Source: Owenweeksia hongkongensis DSM 17368
Lineage (GTDB): Bacteria > Bacteroidota > Bacteroidia > Flavobacteriales > Schleiferiaceae
DNA: 64,000 nucleotides
Assembly (NCBI RefSeq): GCF_000236705.1
Contig: NC_016599.1
Span: 2,914,001 to 2,978,000 of the forward strand
Reading direction: 5' to 3'
The notes under the pieces were generated by a model. The model searched no databases and had not been told where the DNA came from. It saw only the letters and a program-made list of their open reading frames with translations. The position numbers were made by a program, and so were the translations under genes. Positions 54,106-63,036 of the stretch are shown here, in pieces (position 1 is the first letter of the stretch; the number at the start of each line of letters is the position of its first letter).

Positions 54106-55158
54106 ATGGCAGAGCAACAAGAAGAAAAGTTTACATCACTCGACAAACTGGGTGAATTTGGATTAATAGAACACCTTACTCGCGAATTTCCATTGCGCAA
54201 TGCGTCATCCATAAAAGGGATTGGCGATGACTGTGCAGTATTGGAATATTTGGATAAGCACACTGTAGTAACCACCGATCTTTTGGTAGAAGGTGTGCAT
54301 TTCGATTTAACATACGTTCCACCGCGTCATTTGGGATATAAGGCTGTAATGGTCAATCTTTCGGACGTTTATGCAATGAATGCAATGCCAAAGCAAATTT
54401 TGGTAAGTATTGCGGTAAGCAACCGTTTCGGAATTGAGTTTCTGGATGAGCTTTATGCCGGTATGCGTATGGCTTGCGATGTATATGATGTGGATCTCGT
54501 AGGTGGTGATACCACCTCCAGTTATTCGGGTTTGATGATTAGCATTACAGCAATAGGTGAAGCTGAAGAAAATGAAATTGTGTATAGGAGTGGAGCTAAG
54601 GTAAATGATCTAATTGTAGTTTCAGGCGATCTTGGTGGAGCATATATGGGCTTGCAGTTGTTGGAGCGAGAAAAATCTGTTTTTCAATCAGACAAAGACA
54701 TGCAGCCTGATCTTAAAGGAAACGAATATGTGCTGGAACGCCAGCTTAAACCTGAAGCCAGGAAAGACGTTCCAGAAATTCTTCACGGACTTGGTGTAAA
54801 GCCGACTTCTATGATTGATGTTTCGGATGGCTTGAGTTCGGAGATTTTGCATATCTGTAAAGAGTCAAAAGTGGGAGCTGCTATTTATGAAGAGAAAATT
54901 CCAATAGATCCAAGTGTATATAAACTTTGCGAGGAGTTTAACTTGACTACCACTACGGTTGCCCTAAATGGGGGAGAAGATTATGAACTTCTTTTCACCA
55001 TTGATATGAAGGATCATGATAAGATCAAAGGCAATCCTAACTTTTCAATCATTGGTCATATCACAGAAGAAAGTGCCGGGAAAAATATAGTGACCCGCGA
55101 TGGTAAATTTATGGAGCTTACCGCTCAGGGTTGGAATGCGTTGAAGAGGGAGAGCTAG
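54106..55158 (+). CDS. thiL: Thiamine-monophosphate kinase
   Basis: 350 residues of the PurM/ThiL fold: GIGDDCAVLEY, TTDLLVEGVHFDL, LVGGDTTSSYSGLMISITAI, IDVSDGLSSEILHIC, LNGGEDYELLFTI. Phosphorylates thiamine phosphate to the active diphosphate. It lies 25 bases after the giant gene, but its own -7 element suggests independent expression. Confidence 0.93.
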   Translation: MAEQQEEKFTSLDKLGEFGLIEHLTREFPLRNASSIKGIGDDCAVLEYLDKHTVVTTDLLVEGVHFDLTYVPPRHLGYKAVMVNLSDVYAMNAMPKQILVSIAVSNRFGIEFLDELYAGMRMACDVYDVDLVGGDTTSSYSGLMISITAIGEAEENEIVYRSGAKVNDLIVVSGDLGGAYMGLQLLEREKSVFQSDKDMQPDLKGNEYVLERQLKPEARKDVPEILHGLGVKPTSMIDVSDGLSSEILHICKESKVGAAIYEEKIPIDPSVYKLCEEFNLTTTTVALNGGEDYELLFTIDMKDHDKIKGNPNFSIIGHITEESAGKNIVTRDGKFMELTAQGWNALKRES

Positions 55159-55187
55159 TTTTCGATAAAATTTTAAGTATGAATATG

Positions 55188-55213
55188 CGACCCCTCTGGG
55201 GTCGTTTTCTTTT
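55188..55213 (+). terminator. Terminator after thiL
   Basis: Stem CGACCCC / GGGGTCG with a 3-base loop, then TTTTCTTTT. The word GACCCCTCTG recurs at 55239-55248 without a paired arm. The spacer to 55378 holds no gene that I see. Confidence 0.75.
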
Positions 55214-55378
55214 GATAAAATTATTGCTATTGACATTTGACCCCTCTGTAGTCAATTAAAACCCAAAATGTAGCTTTCTATTTCAGGGCAATTAATTGAA
55301 CCTAGAGGGTTCGGGTATCAATAGAAATTTGGGAGTGGCATAATGCTTAACTCTAGCGGGGTCATGTAAAAGTCCAAT

Positions 55379-56170
55379 CTAATTCTCGCGTACAAACTTT
55401 TTGATAGCCGTCAGCACTGTCTCAAAATCCTCTAGATGTGCCATATGTCCATTTTCAGTTATGCAGGGTGTTACACGATTGGCCTGGAGCTGATCCTCCA
55501 ATACCTCAAAAGGAAAAACGGGATCGTTTTTGGCAGCGATAAATAGAAAATGATAAGGTGCAAAATGAAGTAGTACCTCTCGATCATCACGTATTTTCAT
55601 GCCTTCCAGCGCGGCAATTATTCCTTGCTTTGAAGTTTTCAGTGCTTCAGCTTTTACATGATTTACATGTTCCAGCATATTACGCCTATTCTTTGGCCTG
55701 AATAGATGGGGAATGGCATTTCTAATAAAAGACTTATGGTTTTCTTTTACCAATTTAATGGCTCTGTCTCGGTCTTTCTTCTTTTGGTCAGAATCAGCGC
55801 GGGTGGTACTATTCATTAGAACAAGGCCTTTCACCAATTCAGGATGTTTTTCAGCGAAAGCGAGTGCTACATAGCCGCCCATAGAATGACCGACTAAAAA
55901 TACTTTCTTCAGTTTTAGCTTATCCACCAGCGCTTTCACCATTTCGGCCATTTCTTCCATGGTGTGTATGTAGCCAATGTTTCCGGATTTTCCATGGCCG
56001 GGAAGATCAACAGTGATTTTGCGCAAAGCAGTGGGAAGACCATTAATAATGCCGTTCCACATTTCTTTATTTTCTAAAAAACCATGAAGAAAAAGGATTG
56101 CGGGGCCGCTACCCTTTGAGGTAAAGTGGAAGGTAACTTCTTTGAATGTGAACGTTCGGACGCTGCTCAT
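55379..56170 (-). CDS. Alpha/beta hydrolase
   Basis: 263 residues, no signal. Oxyanion segment AILFLHGFLENKEMW, nucleophile elbow VFLVGHSMGGYVALAFAE (Ser), acid Asp in AAKNDPVFPFE, and catalytic His in ENGHMAHLEDFE. A basic cap region (~135-175) is present. The substrate cannot be told from the sequence. Separated from the aminopeptidase by a terminator; a TAGCTTTG -7 element lies at 56193-56200. Confidence 0.85.
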   Translation of the reverse strand: MSSVRTFTFKEVTFHFTSKGSGPAILFLHGFLENKEMWNGIINGLPTALRKITVDLPGHGKSGNIGYIHTMEEMAEMVKALVDKLKLKKVFLVGHSMGGYVALAFAEKHPELVKGLVLMNSTTRADSDQKKKDRDRAIKLVKENHKSFIRNAIPHLFRPKNRRNMLEHVNHVKAEALKTSKQGIIAALEGMKIRDDREVLLHFAPYHFLFIAAKNDPVFPFEVLEDQLQANRVTPCITENGHMAHLEDFETVLTAIKKFVREN

Positions 56171-56192
56171 GGTGCAAATGAAAATCGGGCGG

Positions 56193-56200
56193 CAAAGCTA
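56193..56200 (-). promoter_or_regulatory. -7 element of the alpha/beta hydrolase gene
   Basis: TAGCTTTG on the minus strand, 22 bases before the ATG. Confidence 0.4.
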
Positions 56201-56237
56201 AAGAATACTTCAGGTTGTAGCAGGCGGTTGTTGAAAA

Positions 56238-56272
56238 CAAAACCCCCAAAGCTCTCCTGAACCTTGAGGGTT
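56238..56272 (-). terminator. Terminator after the aminopeptidase P gene
   Basis: On the minus strand AACCCTCAAG / CTTTGGGGGTT followed by TTGTTTTC. Confidence 0.65.
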
Positions 56273-56295
56273 AAATTTCAATTATGTGTTGAGTT

Positions 56296-57585
56296 TTATG
56301 AATTCATAAAATCCTCAATCTCTTCAATTTCAATTGGAATTTCTTTAGTCAAATTGATCAAACCGTTTTCGGTTACTACCAAATCATCTTCCAGGCGGAT
56401 ACCTAATTTTTCTTCAGGAATATAGATTCCAGGTTCACAAGTGAAAACCATATTTGGCTCCATGTCCGCAGTCCACAGTCCGGCATCGTGGGTATCAAGG
56501 CCTATGTAATGGCTAGTGCCGTGCATAAAATACTTTTTGTAAGCTGGCCAGCTAGGGTCGGCATTTTTCACTTCCTCCATGCTGATCAACTTTAAGTCTA
56601 CCAGCTCCTTGGTCATTATTTCACCAACTTCCTTGTGGTAATCATTCAGATTATTGCCGGGTACCAATAGTTTTTCAGATGCCTTTTTTACGCGAAGTAC
56701 AGCGCTGTACACTTCTTTTTGGCGATCAGTATATCTTCCGTTTACGGGATAGCAACGCGTAACATCCGAAGAGTAGTTGGCATATTCAGCACCTACATCA
56801 AAAAGTACCAATTCGCCATCTCTTAGTTGGTCGTTATTTTCAATATAATGCAGCACGCAGGCATTGTAACCACCACCAATAATTGGGGTGTAAGCAAATC
56901 CACGGCTGCGGTTGCGTAAAAATTCGTGCATGAACTCAGCTTCCAATTCATACTCCCACTTGCCGTGAGCCATGAATTTCATTACACGTTTGTATCCTTT
57001 CACAGAAATATCGGCTGCTGTTTGCATAGCGGCAATTTCGCCAGGAGTTTTTATAGCACGTACCTGGTGCATAATTGGCGCACACCTGGAATATTCGTGA
57101 GCAGGATATTTATTCTGACACCATTTTACAAAGCGGGCTTCGCGAGTTTCTGTATCCAAATTTGCACGTAAGTGCTCGTTTGAGTTTAGGTATACATTTT
57201 CCGCATGGCTCATTACTTCATTAAAGATGCGTTCAAAATCCTGAAGCCAAAACACATTCTTAATTCCACTCAGCTCAAATGCTTGCTTTTTGTCAAGTTT
57301 TGCACCTTCCCATACAGCAATGTGGTCATTGGTTTCTTTTAGAAATAACATTTCACGATGCTCTTCTTTATAAGCATCCGGGAAAATCACTAAAATACTT
57401 TCTTCCTGATCCACACCGCTTAGCGCTAAAATATCGCCATGCTGACGAAATGGTAAAGAGCTGTCAGATCCGGTAGGATAAATGTCGTTGCTATTAAACA
57501 CCGCCAGTGATTTTGGCTTCAGATGTTTGGTGAATTTTGCACGATTTTCAATGTATACTTCTTTGGGGAGTTGCTTGTATCGCAT
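56296..57585 (-). CDS. pepP: Xaa-Pro aminopeptidase (aminopeptidase P, M24B)
   Basis: 429 residues: creatinase-type N-terminal domain (~1-160), then the pita-bread catalytic domain with metal ligands in LVLFDVGAEYANYSSDVTR (two Asp), HGTSHYIGLDTHD (His), VFTCEPGIYI (Glu) and IRLEDDLVVTE (Glu). Removes the N-terminal residue before proline. No signal peptide, so cytoplasmic. Confidence 0.93.
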   Translation of the reverse strand: MRYKQLPKEVYIENRAKFTKHLKPKSLAVFNSNDIYPTGSDSSLPFRQHGDILALSGVDQEESILVIFPDAYKEEHREMLFLKETNDHIAVWEGAKLDKKQAFELSGIKNVFWLQDFERIFNEVMSHAENVYLNSNEHLRANLDTETREARFVKWCQNKYPAHEYSRCAPIMHQVRAIKTPGEIAAMQTAADISVKGYKRVMKFMAHGKWEYELEAEFMHEFLRNRSRGFAYTPIIGGGYNACVLHYIENNDQLRDGELVLFDVGAEYANYSSDVTRCYPVNGRYTDRQKEVYSAVLRVKKASEKLLVPGNNLNDYHKEVGEIMTKELVDLKLISMEEVKNADPSWPAYKKYFMHGTSHYIGLDTHDAGLWTADMEPNMVFTCEPGIYIPEEKLGIRLEDDLVVTENGLINLTKEIPIEIEEIEDFMNS

Positions 57586-57650
57586 ATCTATATATTATGA
57601 AGTGTTGTAGAAATTAAGGCCACAAAAGAACTCAGATTTTTTTGGGCAAC

Positions 57651-57658
57651 CAAAGATA
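57651..57658 (-). promoter_or_regulatory. -7 element upstream of pepP
   Basis: TATCTTTG on the minus strand, 65 bases before the ATG; no TTG at the -33 distance. Confidence 0.35.
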
Positions 57659-57737
57659 GTGAGCGGAGTTTGTGAATGGTGAACTTGCTCTCTAAAAAGA
57701 TAAATGATTGTATAATCAGTCTAAATAGCAAATTGTG

Positions 57738-57768
57738 TTGAAGTGTTTCAGTCTGAATCTTACTTTTG
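57738..57768 (+). promoter_or_regulatory. Promoter of the sdhCAB operon
   Basis: TTG (57738-57740), 20 bases, TACTTTTG (57761-57768): full Bacteroidota -33/-7 pattern. It is 28 bases before the sdhC ATG. Confidence 0.7.
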
Positions 57769-57796
57769 CGACTCTAGAAAACTATTAGTTTACCCA

Positions 57797-58474
57797 ATGA
57801 GTACAAATTCAGGGCTTCTGTCATCGTCAATTGCACGAAAGTTTGCAATGGCTTTATCCGCACTTTTCTTAATAGTGTTTTTGCTACAGCACTTCATTAT
57901 CAACTTCACCTCTGTGATTAGTGAAGATGCTTTCAATTCTTCCTCTCACTTTATGGGAACCAATCCATTGATCCAATTTGTGATGCAGCCAATACTTATG
58001 TTTGGTGTGGCATTTCACTTTATTATGGGTTTTATTTTGGAAGCAAGAAATAGAGGTGCTCGTCCGCAGAAATACGCTATGTATAAAGGTTCGGCTAACT
58101 CAAGCTGGATGTCTCGCAACATGATCTGGAGCGGACTTTTCATTCTTGGTTTCTTAGCATTCCACCTTTGGGATTTCTGGTTACCTGAAATGAATTACAA
58201 GTATATTCAAGGAAACCCTGAAGATCCTACACGTTACTTTGGAGAGGTGCAGCACATGTTTGCAAACCCTATTCGCGTAATTGTATACTGTCTATCATTT
58301 GTGTTTTTGGCTTTGCACTTGTTGCACGGTTTTCAGTCGGCTTTTCAGTCTATTGGAGCACGTCACCCAAAATACACTCCGGCAATCAAAGCATTTGGAA
58401 AATGGTATGCCATCCTTATTCCGGCTGGATTCATTTTCATCGCTGTTTTTCACTTCTTAAACGGCAACCACTAA
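57797..58474 (+). CDS. sdhC: Succinate dehydrogenase cytochrome b subunit
   Basis: 225 residues from [20 protein letters not shown]; a longer frame would run into the promoter. Five hydrophobic segments with haem-type histidines ([51 protein letters not shown]), as in the single-subunit di-haem membrane anchor of Bacteroidota. It passes electrons to quinone. The gap to sdhA is 10 bases. Confidence 0.93.
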   Translation: MSTNSGLLSSSIARKFAMALSALFLIVFLLQHFIINFTSVISEDAFNSSSHFMGTNPLIQFVMQPILMFGVAFHFIMGFILEARNRGARPQKYAMYKGSANSSWMSRNMIWSGLFILGFLAFHLWDFWLPEMNYKYIQGNPEDPTRYFGEVQHMFANPIRVIVYCLSFVFLALHLLHGFQSAFQSIGARHPKYTPAIKAFGKWYAILIPAGFIFIAVFHFLNGNH

Positions 58475-58484
58475 GATCATTACT

Positions 58485-60485
58485 ATGAGTTTAGACGCAA
58501 AAATTCCTGAAGGTCCAATTGACAAAAAATGGATCAATCATAAAAACAATATTAGACTTGTAAACCCAGCTAACAAGCGTAGCATTGACATTATCGTTGT
58601 GGGTACAGGTTTGGCAGGTGGCTCTGCTGCTGCTTCGCTTGCAGAAATGGGATATAATGTCAAAGCGTTTTGCTTTCAGGATAGCCCACGTAGAGCACAC
58701 TCTATTGCTGCCCAAGGGGGTATCAATGCTGCAAAAAATTATCAAAATGATGGTGATTCTACTTACCGTCTATTTTATGACACTGTAAAAGGTGGTGACT
58801 ACCGTTCGCGTGAAGCGAATGTGTACCGTCTTGCTGAGGTGTCTGCCAATATCATCGACCAATGTGTGGCTCAAGGTGTTCCTTTTGCCCGCGAGTATGG
58901 TGGTCTTTTGGACAACCGTTCTTTTGGGGGTGTACAGGTAAGCCGTACTTTTTATGCTAAAGGACAAACCGGTCAGCAGTTGCTTCTTGGTGCTTATAGC
59001 GCCATGAGCCGCCAGATTGGTAAGGGTAAAATTAAAATGTACAACCGTCACGAGATGTTAGATCTTGTAATGGTAGGAGGAAAGGCTCGCGGTATTATTG
59101 CCCGCAACCTTGAAACCGGAGAAATAGAAAGACATTCTGCACACGCAGTAGTGATAGCGTCTGGTGGTTATGGAAACGTATTTTTCCTTTCTACCAATGC
59201 AATGGGAAGTAACGTAACCGCTTCATGGAAAATCCACAAGAAAGGGGCCTACTTTGCAAACCCTTGCTACACGCAAATTCACCCAACTTGTATTCCCGTT
59301 TCAGGTGATCACCAATCTAAGCTTACGCTGATGAGTGAGTCACTTCGTAATGACGGACGTATTTGGGTACCAAAAAAGAAAGAAGACGCTGAAGCTATCA
59401 GAGCTGGAAAATTGAAACCAACTCAATTAGCGGAAGAGGATAGAGATTACTACCTGGAAAGAAGATACCCTGCATTTGGAAACTTGGTGCCTCGTGATGT
59501 AGCATCTCGTGCTGCCAAAGAAAGATGTGATGCGGGATTCGGAGTGAATGCTACTGGCGAAGCTGTATATCTTGATTTTGCTGCGGCAATTCAACGTTAT
59601 GGTAAAGAGCAGGCCACGGTTCACGGACATGATGTGAATGATAAGGAGCTTGTAACTCGTTTGGGTAAAGAGGTTGTAAAAGCCAAGTATGGCAACCTTT
59701 TCCAGATGTATGAAAAGATTGTAGCTCAAAACCCATACGAAACCCCAATGATGATTTACCCAGCGGTACACTATACTATGGGTGGTATTTGGGTAGATTA
59801 TAACCTAATGACTACTATTCCTGGTTGCTACGCAGCAGGAGAGGCTAACTTCTCTGATCACGGTGCAAACCGTCTTGGAGCTTCTGCTTTGATGCAGGGA
59901 TTGGCTGATGGATACTTTGTATTGCCATACACCATTGGTGATTATTTGGCTGATGATATCCGCACGGGTGAAATATCAACAGATTTGCCGGAATTTGCAG
60001 AAGCAGAAAAAGAAGTGAAAGATCGTTTGAACTTCTTCATTAATAATAAAGGAACACATTCGGTTGACCATTTCCACAAACGTCTTGGAAAAGTAATGTG
60101 GGACAAAGTAGGTATGGCGCGTAATGCCAAAGGACTTACTGAAGCTATCGCTGAGATTCGTCAGATTAGAGATGAATTTTGGAAGGACGTTCGCGTTCCT
60201 GGTGAACTAAATGAGTTTAATCAGGAGCTGGAAAAAGCTGGCCGTGTTGCTGACTTTTTGGAGCTTGCTGAGCTTTTCGCAAAAGATGCATTGCAAAGAG
60301 AAGAAAGTTGTGGTGGTCACTTCCGTGAGGAAAGCCAAACCGAAGAGGGTGAGGCTAAGCGTGATGATGAGAACTTTACTTACGTAGCAGCGTGGGAATA
60401 CACTGGTGACCCCGGTGAAGCTAAGTTGCACAAGGAAGAATTGAATTACGAGAATATAGAACTGAAGCAGCGTTCGTATAAATAG
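58485..60485 (+). CDS. sdhA: Succinate dehydrogenase flavoprotein subunit
   Basis: 666 residues. FAD dinucleotide fold [20 protein letters not shown], flavinylation-site region [17 protein letters not shown], substrate region [20 protein letters not shown], and [19 protein letters not shown]. Oxidises succinate to fumarate on the cytoplasmic face. Its TAG stop (60483-60485) is also the first triplet of the left inverted repeat of the element inserted before sdhB, so the insertion may have set or trimmed the end of sdhA. Confidence 0.95.
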   Translation: MSLDAKIPEGPIDKKWINHKNNIRLVNPANKRSIDIIVVGTGLAGGSAAASLAEMGYNVKAFCFQDSPRRAHSIAAQGGINAAKNYQNDGDSTYRLFYDTVKGGDYRSREANVYRLAEVSANIIDQCVAQGVPFAREYGGLLDNRSFGGVQVSRTFYAKGQTGQQLLLGAYSAMSRQIGKGKIKMYNRHEMLDLVMVGGKARGIIARNLETGEIERHSAHAVVIASGGYGNVFFLSTNAMGSNVTASWKIHKKGAYFANPCYTQIHPTCIPVSGDHQSKLTLMSESLRNDGRIWVPKKKEDAEAIRAGKLKPTQLAEEDRDYYLERRYPAFGNLVPRDVASRAAKERCDAGFGVNATGEAVYLDFAAAIQRYGKEQATVHGHDVNDKELVTRLGKEVVKAKYGNLFQMYEKIVAQNPYETPMMIYPAVHYTMGGIWVDYNLMTTIPGCYAAGEANFSDHGANRLGASALMQGLADGYFVLPYTIGDYLADDIRTGEISTDLPEFAEAEKEVKDRLNFFINNKGTHSVDHFHKRLGKVMWDKVGMARNAKGLTEAIAEIRQIRDEFWKDVRVPGELNEFNQELEKAGRVADFLELAELFAKDALQREESCGGHFREESQTEEGEAKRDDENFTYVAAWEYTGDPGEAKLHKEELNYENIELKQRSYK

Positions 60486-60913
60486 CCAATAGCCAGTAGA
60501 GAAAAGCCAATAGAATGAGTAACGTAAATAGTTATAAAGATTTGTTGGTTTGGCAGAAGGCAATGGTAATTGTAGACGAAGTCTATAGGCTAGCAAAGGA
60601 TTTTCCTAGAGAGGAAATGTACGCTTTATCCGATCAGGTTAGAAGGTCATCGGTGTCAATACCTTCAAATATAGCCGAGGGCTGGGGAAGAGATTCTAGC
60701 CAAAGTTATAAGCACTTTTTGCGAATAGCTAGAGGCTCGTTGTTTGAGTTAGAAACACAAGTGGAGATTGCTTTTAGGCAAGGTTTCATTAAAGCGGAAA
60801 CAGTCGAAAAAGTAAACGGATTAATAACGGAAGAAAGCAAAATGCTAACTGCCTTTATCAATTCGATAAATGATAGAAACAAAGATGGAAAGTAGCTGTT
60901 GGCTACTGGCTAG
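60483..60913 (+). mobile_element. IVS-like four-helix-bundle element inserted between sdhA and sdhB
   Basis: Left arm TAGCCAATAGCCAGTAG (60483-60499), with a further AGCCAATAG at 60505-60513. The reverse complement of 60897-60913 reads CTAGCCAGTAGCCAACA, so the right arm as TAGCCAGTAGCCAACAG matches the left at 14 of 17 positions, and 16 of 17 could pair in RNA counting G-U. One gene lies between. The arms resemble the stems of 23S rRNA intervening sequences that carry the same protein family. Transposition is inferred. Confidence 0.6.
60515..60895 (+). CDS. Four-helix-bundle protein, 23S rRNA intervening-sequence (IVP/S23) family
   Basis: 126 residues with the family order: YKDLLVWQKAMVIVDEVYRL, LSDQVRRSSVSIPSNIAEGW, YKHFLRIARGSLFELETQVE. 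This family is encoded in intervening sequences of 23S rRNA genes and at scattered chromosomal sites; its function is not known and it may bind RNA. It is placed between sdhA and sdhB and is flanked by inverted repeats; its TAG stop begins 60893, next to the right arm. Expression is presumably from the sdh promoter. Confidence 0.9.
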   Translation: MSNVNSYKDLLVWQKAMVIVDEVYRLAKDFPREEMYALSDQVRRSSVSIPSNIAEGWGRDSSQSYKHFLRIARGSLFELETQVEIAFRQGFIKAETVEKVNGLITEESKMLTAFINSINDRNKDGK

Positions 60914-60934
60914 TTTACTAATAACTTAAAAGTT

Positions 60935-61684
60935 ATGGACTTAACATTAAAAATTTGGCGTCAAAAAAACGCAAAGGCAAAAGGGACAATGGAAACTTAT
61001 CCTGTAAAGGATATTTCTGAAGACATGTCCTTTTTGGAAATGCTTGACGTATTGAACGAACAGTTGATTAACGATGGCAAAGAGCCAGTAGCATTTGATC
61101 ACGATTGCCGCGAAGGTATTTGTGGAATGTGCTCGCTTTACATCAATGGTCAGGCTCATGGTCCTGATCGTGAGATTACCACTTGCCAGCTTCACATGCG
61201 TTCATTTAAAGATGGGGATACCATTTTTATAGAGCCATGGAGAGCAGCAGCATTCCCTGTAGTAAAGGATTTGGTGGTAGACCGTTCTTCTTTCGATAGA
61301 ATTATGAATGCCGGAGGTTTTGTTTCTGTAAATACTTCTGGTAACACGATTGATGCAAATGCTATCCCTGTGCCTAAGCCCGATGCTGATAAGGCATTTG
61401 ACGCAGCAACTTGTATCGGTTGTGGTGCTTGTGTAGCGAGCTGTAAAAATGCTTCAGCGATGTTATTTACATCAGCTAAAGTATCTCAGTTGGCTCTTTT
61501 ACCTCAAGGTAAAGTGGAAGCTCATGAACGCGTATTGAACATGGTAAGCCAAATGGATGAGGAAGGATTTGGTAACTGTACTAATACAGGAGCTTGTGAA
61601 GTAGAGTGTCCTAAAGGAATTTCTCTTGAAAATATAGCACGTATGAATCGTGAATATCTTTCAGCTTCTATGGTAAGCGAATAG
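60935..61684 (+). CDS. sdhB: Succinate dehydrogenase iron-sulfur subunit
   Basis: 249 residues. [2Fe-2S] cysteines in [20 protein letters not shown] plus a later TTCQLHM, and the ferredoxin-like pair [17 protein letters not shown] and [15 protein letters not shown]. Carries electrons from the flavoprotein to the cytochrome b. It starts 22 bases after the right inverted repeat of the inserted element. Confidence 0.95.
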   Translation: MDLTLKIWRQKNAKAKGTMETYPVKDISEDMSFLEMLDVLNEQLINDGKEPVAFDHDCREGICGMCSLYINGQAHGPDREITTCQLHMRSFKDGDTIFIEPWRAAAFPVVKDLVVDRSSFDRIMNAGGFVSVNTSGNTIDANAIPVPKPDADKAFDAATCIGCGACVASCKNASAMLFTSAKVSQLALLPQGKVEAHERVLNMVSQMDEEGFGNCTNTGACEVECPKGISLENIARMNREYLSASMVSE

Positions 61685-61709
61685 TAGAACACAAGTTTTA
61701 TAAAATAAT

Positions 61710-61745
61710 AAAGCCGGGAGCATGTATATGTTTCCGGCTTTATCA
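61710..61745 (+). terminator. Terminator of the sdh operon
   Basis: Stem AAGCCGG / CCGGCTT with a loop of about 16 bases, followed by TTATCATTT; no long T-run. Confidence 0.55.
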
Positions 61746-61767
61746 TTTGGTATAGGTACCAAAAAAG

Positions 61768-61793
61768 AAACGAGAGGCGGGTGCCTCTCGTTC
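61768..61793. terminator. Hairpin in the sdhB-nitrilase spacer
   Basis: Stem AACGAGAGGC / GCCTCTCGTT with a 4-base loop, then CTATTTCTT. Second terminator-like hairpin after sdhB. Confidence 0.55.
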
Positions 61794-61913
61794 TATTTCT
61801 TAACAAAGGTTTGTCTTTGTAGATTACTAACCCTATTTCCCTATAAATGAAGAACCCCGTTAAGTCCTTCTAAATTAGTTAAAAAAACTTAACTCGCAAG
61901 TATTGAGCATAAA

Positions 61914-61944
61914 AAAACCGCTCCGGGCCTCCGGAGCGGTTTCT
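61914..61944. terminator. Strong hairpin in the sdhB-nitrilase spacer
   Basis: Stem AAACCGCTCCGG / CCGGAGCGGTTT, 12 bp, 4-base loop; an A-run precedes it, so it would terminate the minus strand best. Confidence 0.6.
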
Positions 61945-61964
61945 ACGAAAACTAAAACATAAAA

Positions 61965-62006
61965 ATGAAAAAACTTTATAAGCTCTTCAATTCAAAAGTA
62001 AGATAA
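61965..62006 (+). other. Possible 13-codon mini-ORF after a hairpin
   Basis: ATG to TAA encoding MKKLYKLFNSKVR, 20 bases after the strong hairpin. There is no homology that I know; it could be a leader peptide or a chance frame. The rest of the 575-base spacer 61685-62259 holds hairpins and two ATTAGGTGTTA words (62130-62140, 62189-62199) and no larger gene. Confidence 0.25.
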
Positions 62007-62216
62007 AATGTGGAGTTGTGAAATACCTTTTACCATAAGATGCCTGAAAAATGGGATATTAGGTTGTTTTGGTAAATATTTAACATAGGCTCGTCTTGCT
62101 TTCTCCTTCCCTAAAATGTATATTTGATTAATAATTAGGTGTTAGCGACATTTTCTAATTATTCCTAAATATAAACTCCGAAGTTTCTATTAGGTGTTAT
62201 TTGGTTAGTAATCTTG

Positions 62217-62239
62217 AAAAGGCTCCATTGGGGCCTTTT
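62217..62239 (+). terminator. Terminator-like hairpin before the nitrilase gene
   Basis: Stem AAAAGGCTCC / GGGGCCTTTT (one G-T pair) followed by CTGCG; ends 20 bases before the ATG. Confidence 0.5.
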
Positions 62240-62259
62240 CTGCGTTTAGTCATTTTGTA

Positions 62260-63036
62260 ATGAATCAATTATCCATTAGCCTTGTTCAGGCAGATTTGGT
62301 GTGGGAAAATAAAGAGGCCAATCTTGAAAAGCTGCAAGGCCTTATTGATGACACTTCCAACACAGACCTTATTATTCTACCTGAAATGTTTCCTACAGGT
62401 TTTAGTATGAAACCAGAGGCACTTTATGAAGAAACTGGTGGTGAAGTATTGCAATGGATGCAGCAAGTGGCTAAGGAAAAAGATGCGGCCATTTGCGGAA
62501 GTGTGATAGTGCGTGAGAATGCAAATTACTTCAATCGACTGTATTTTGTAGAGCCTTCTGGCAACGTGCACAAATATGATAAGCGCCACCTGTTTACCCT
62601 TGCCGGTGAGGAGAAAGTCTATTCGGCAGGAAATGAGCACTTACTGGTGAATTTTAGAGGTTGGAAGATAATGCCACTTGTGTGCTATGATTTACGTTTT
62701 CCTATTTGGTGCAGAAATACCGAGGAAGCCGACTTACAGATATTTGTAGCAAACTGGCCAGAGCGTAGAAGTGAGGCCTGGAAAGCTTTACTCAAAGCAC
62801 GAGCCATTGAAAACATGTGCTATCTAGCGGGGCTCAATCGAGTGGGTGCTGACGGTAATGACGTGATGCATAGCGGTGACTCTGCAGTGTATGACGAGCT
62901 CGGTGAGAAAATCGGGGCACCAGCACCATTTAAAGAAGAAGTGGTGAAAATTACACTAGATAGAAATAAAATGCTTGAATCCAGAAAGCGTTTTAACTTT
63001 TTAAATGACCGCGATAGTTTTACGATTTCAAAATAG
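62260..63036 (+). CDS. Nitrilase-superfamily omega-amidase (YafV/NIT2-like)
   Basis: 258 residues. Catalytic triad Glu in LIILPEMFPTGFSM, Lys in VHKYDKRHLFTLAGE and Cys in MPLVCYDLRFPIWCRN. DKRHLF and NRVGADGND are typical of the YafV branch that hydrolyses alpha-keto acid amides such as 2-oxoglutaramate. Cytoplasmic. Its stop overlaps the convergent gene that ends at 63028 by 9 bases. Confidence 0.88.
   Translation: MNQLSISLVQADLVWENKEANLEKLQGLIDDTSNTDLIILPEMFPTGFSMKPEALYEETGGEVLQWMQQVAKEKDAAICGSVIVRENANYFNRLYFVEPSGNVHKYDKRHLFTLAGEEKVYSAGNEHLLVNFRGWKIMPLVCYDLRFPIWCRNTEEADLQIFVANWPERRSEAWKALLKARAIENMCYLAGLNRVGADGNDVMHSGDSAVYDELGEKIGAPAPFKEEVVKITLDRNKMLESRKRFNFLNDRDSFTISK

Noticed and set aside
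55189-55250. GACCCCTCTG repeats as a mobile-element end
   Set aside because: One copy forms the thiL terminator; the second is a single short word with no partner or gene.
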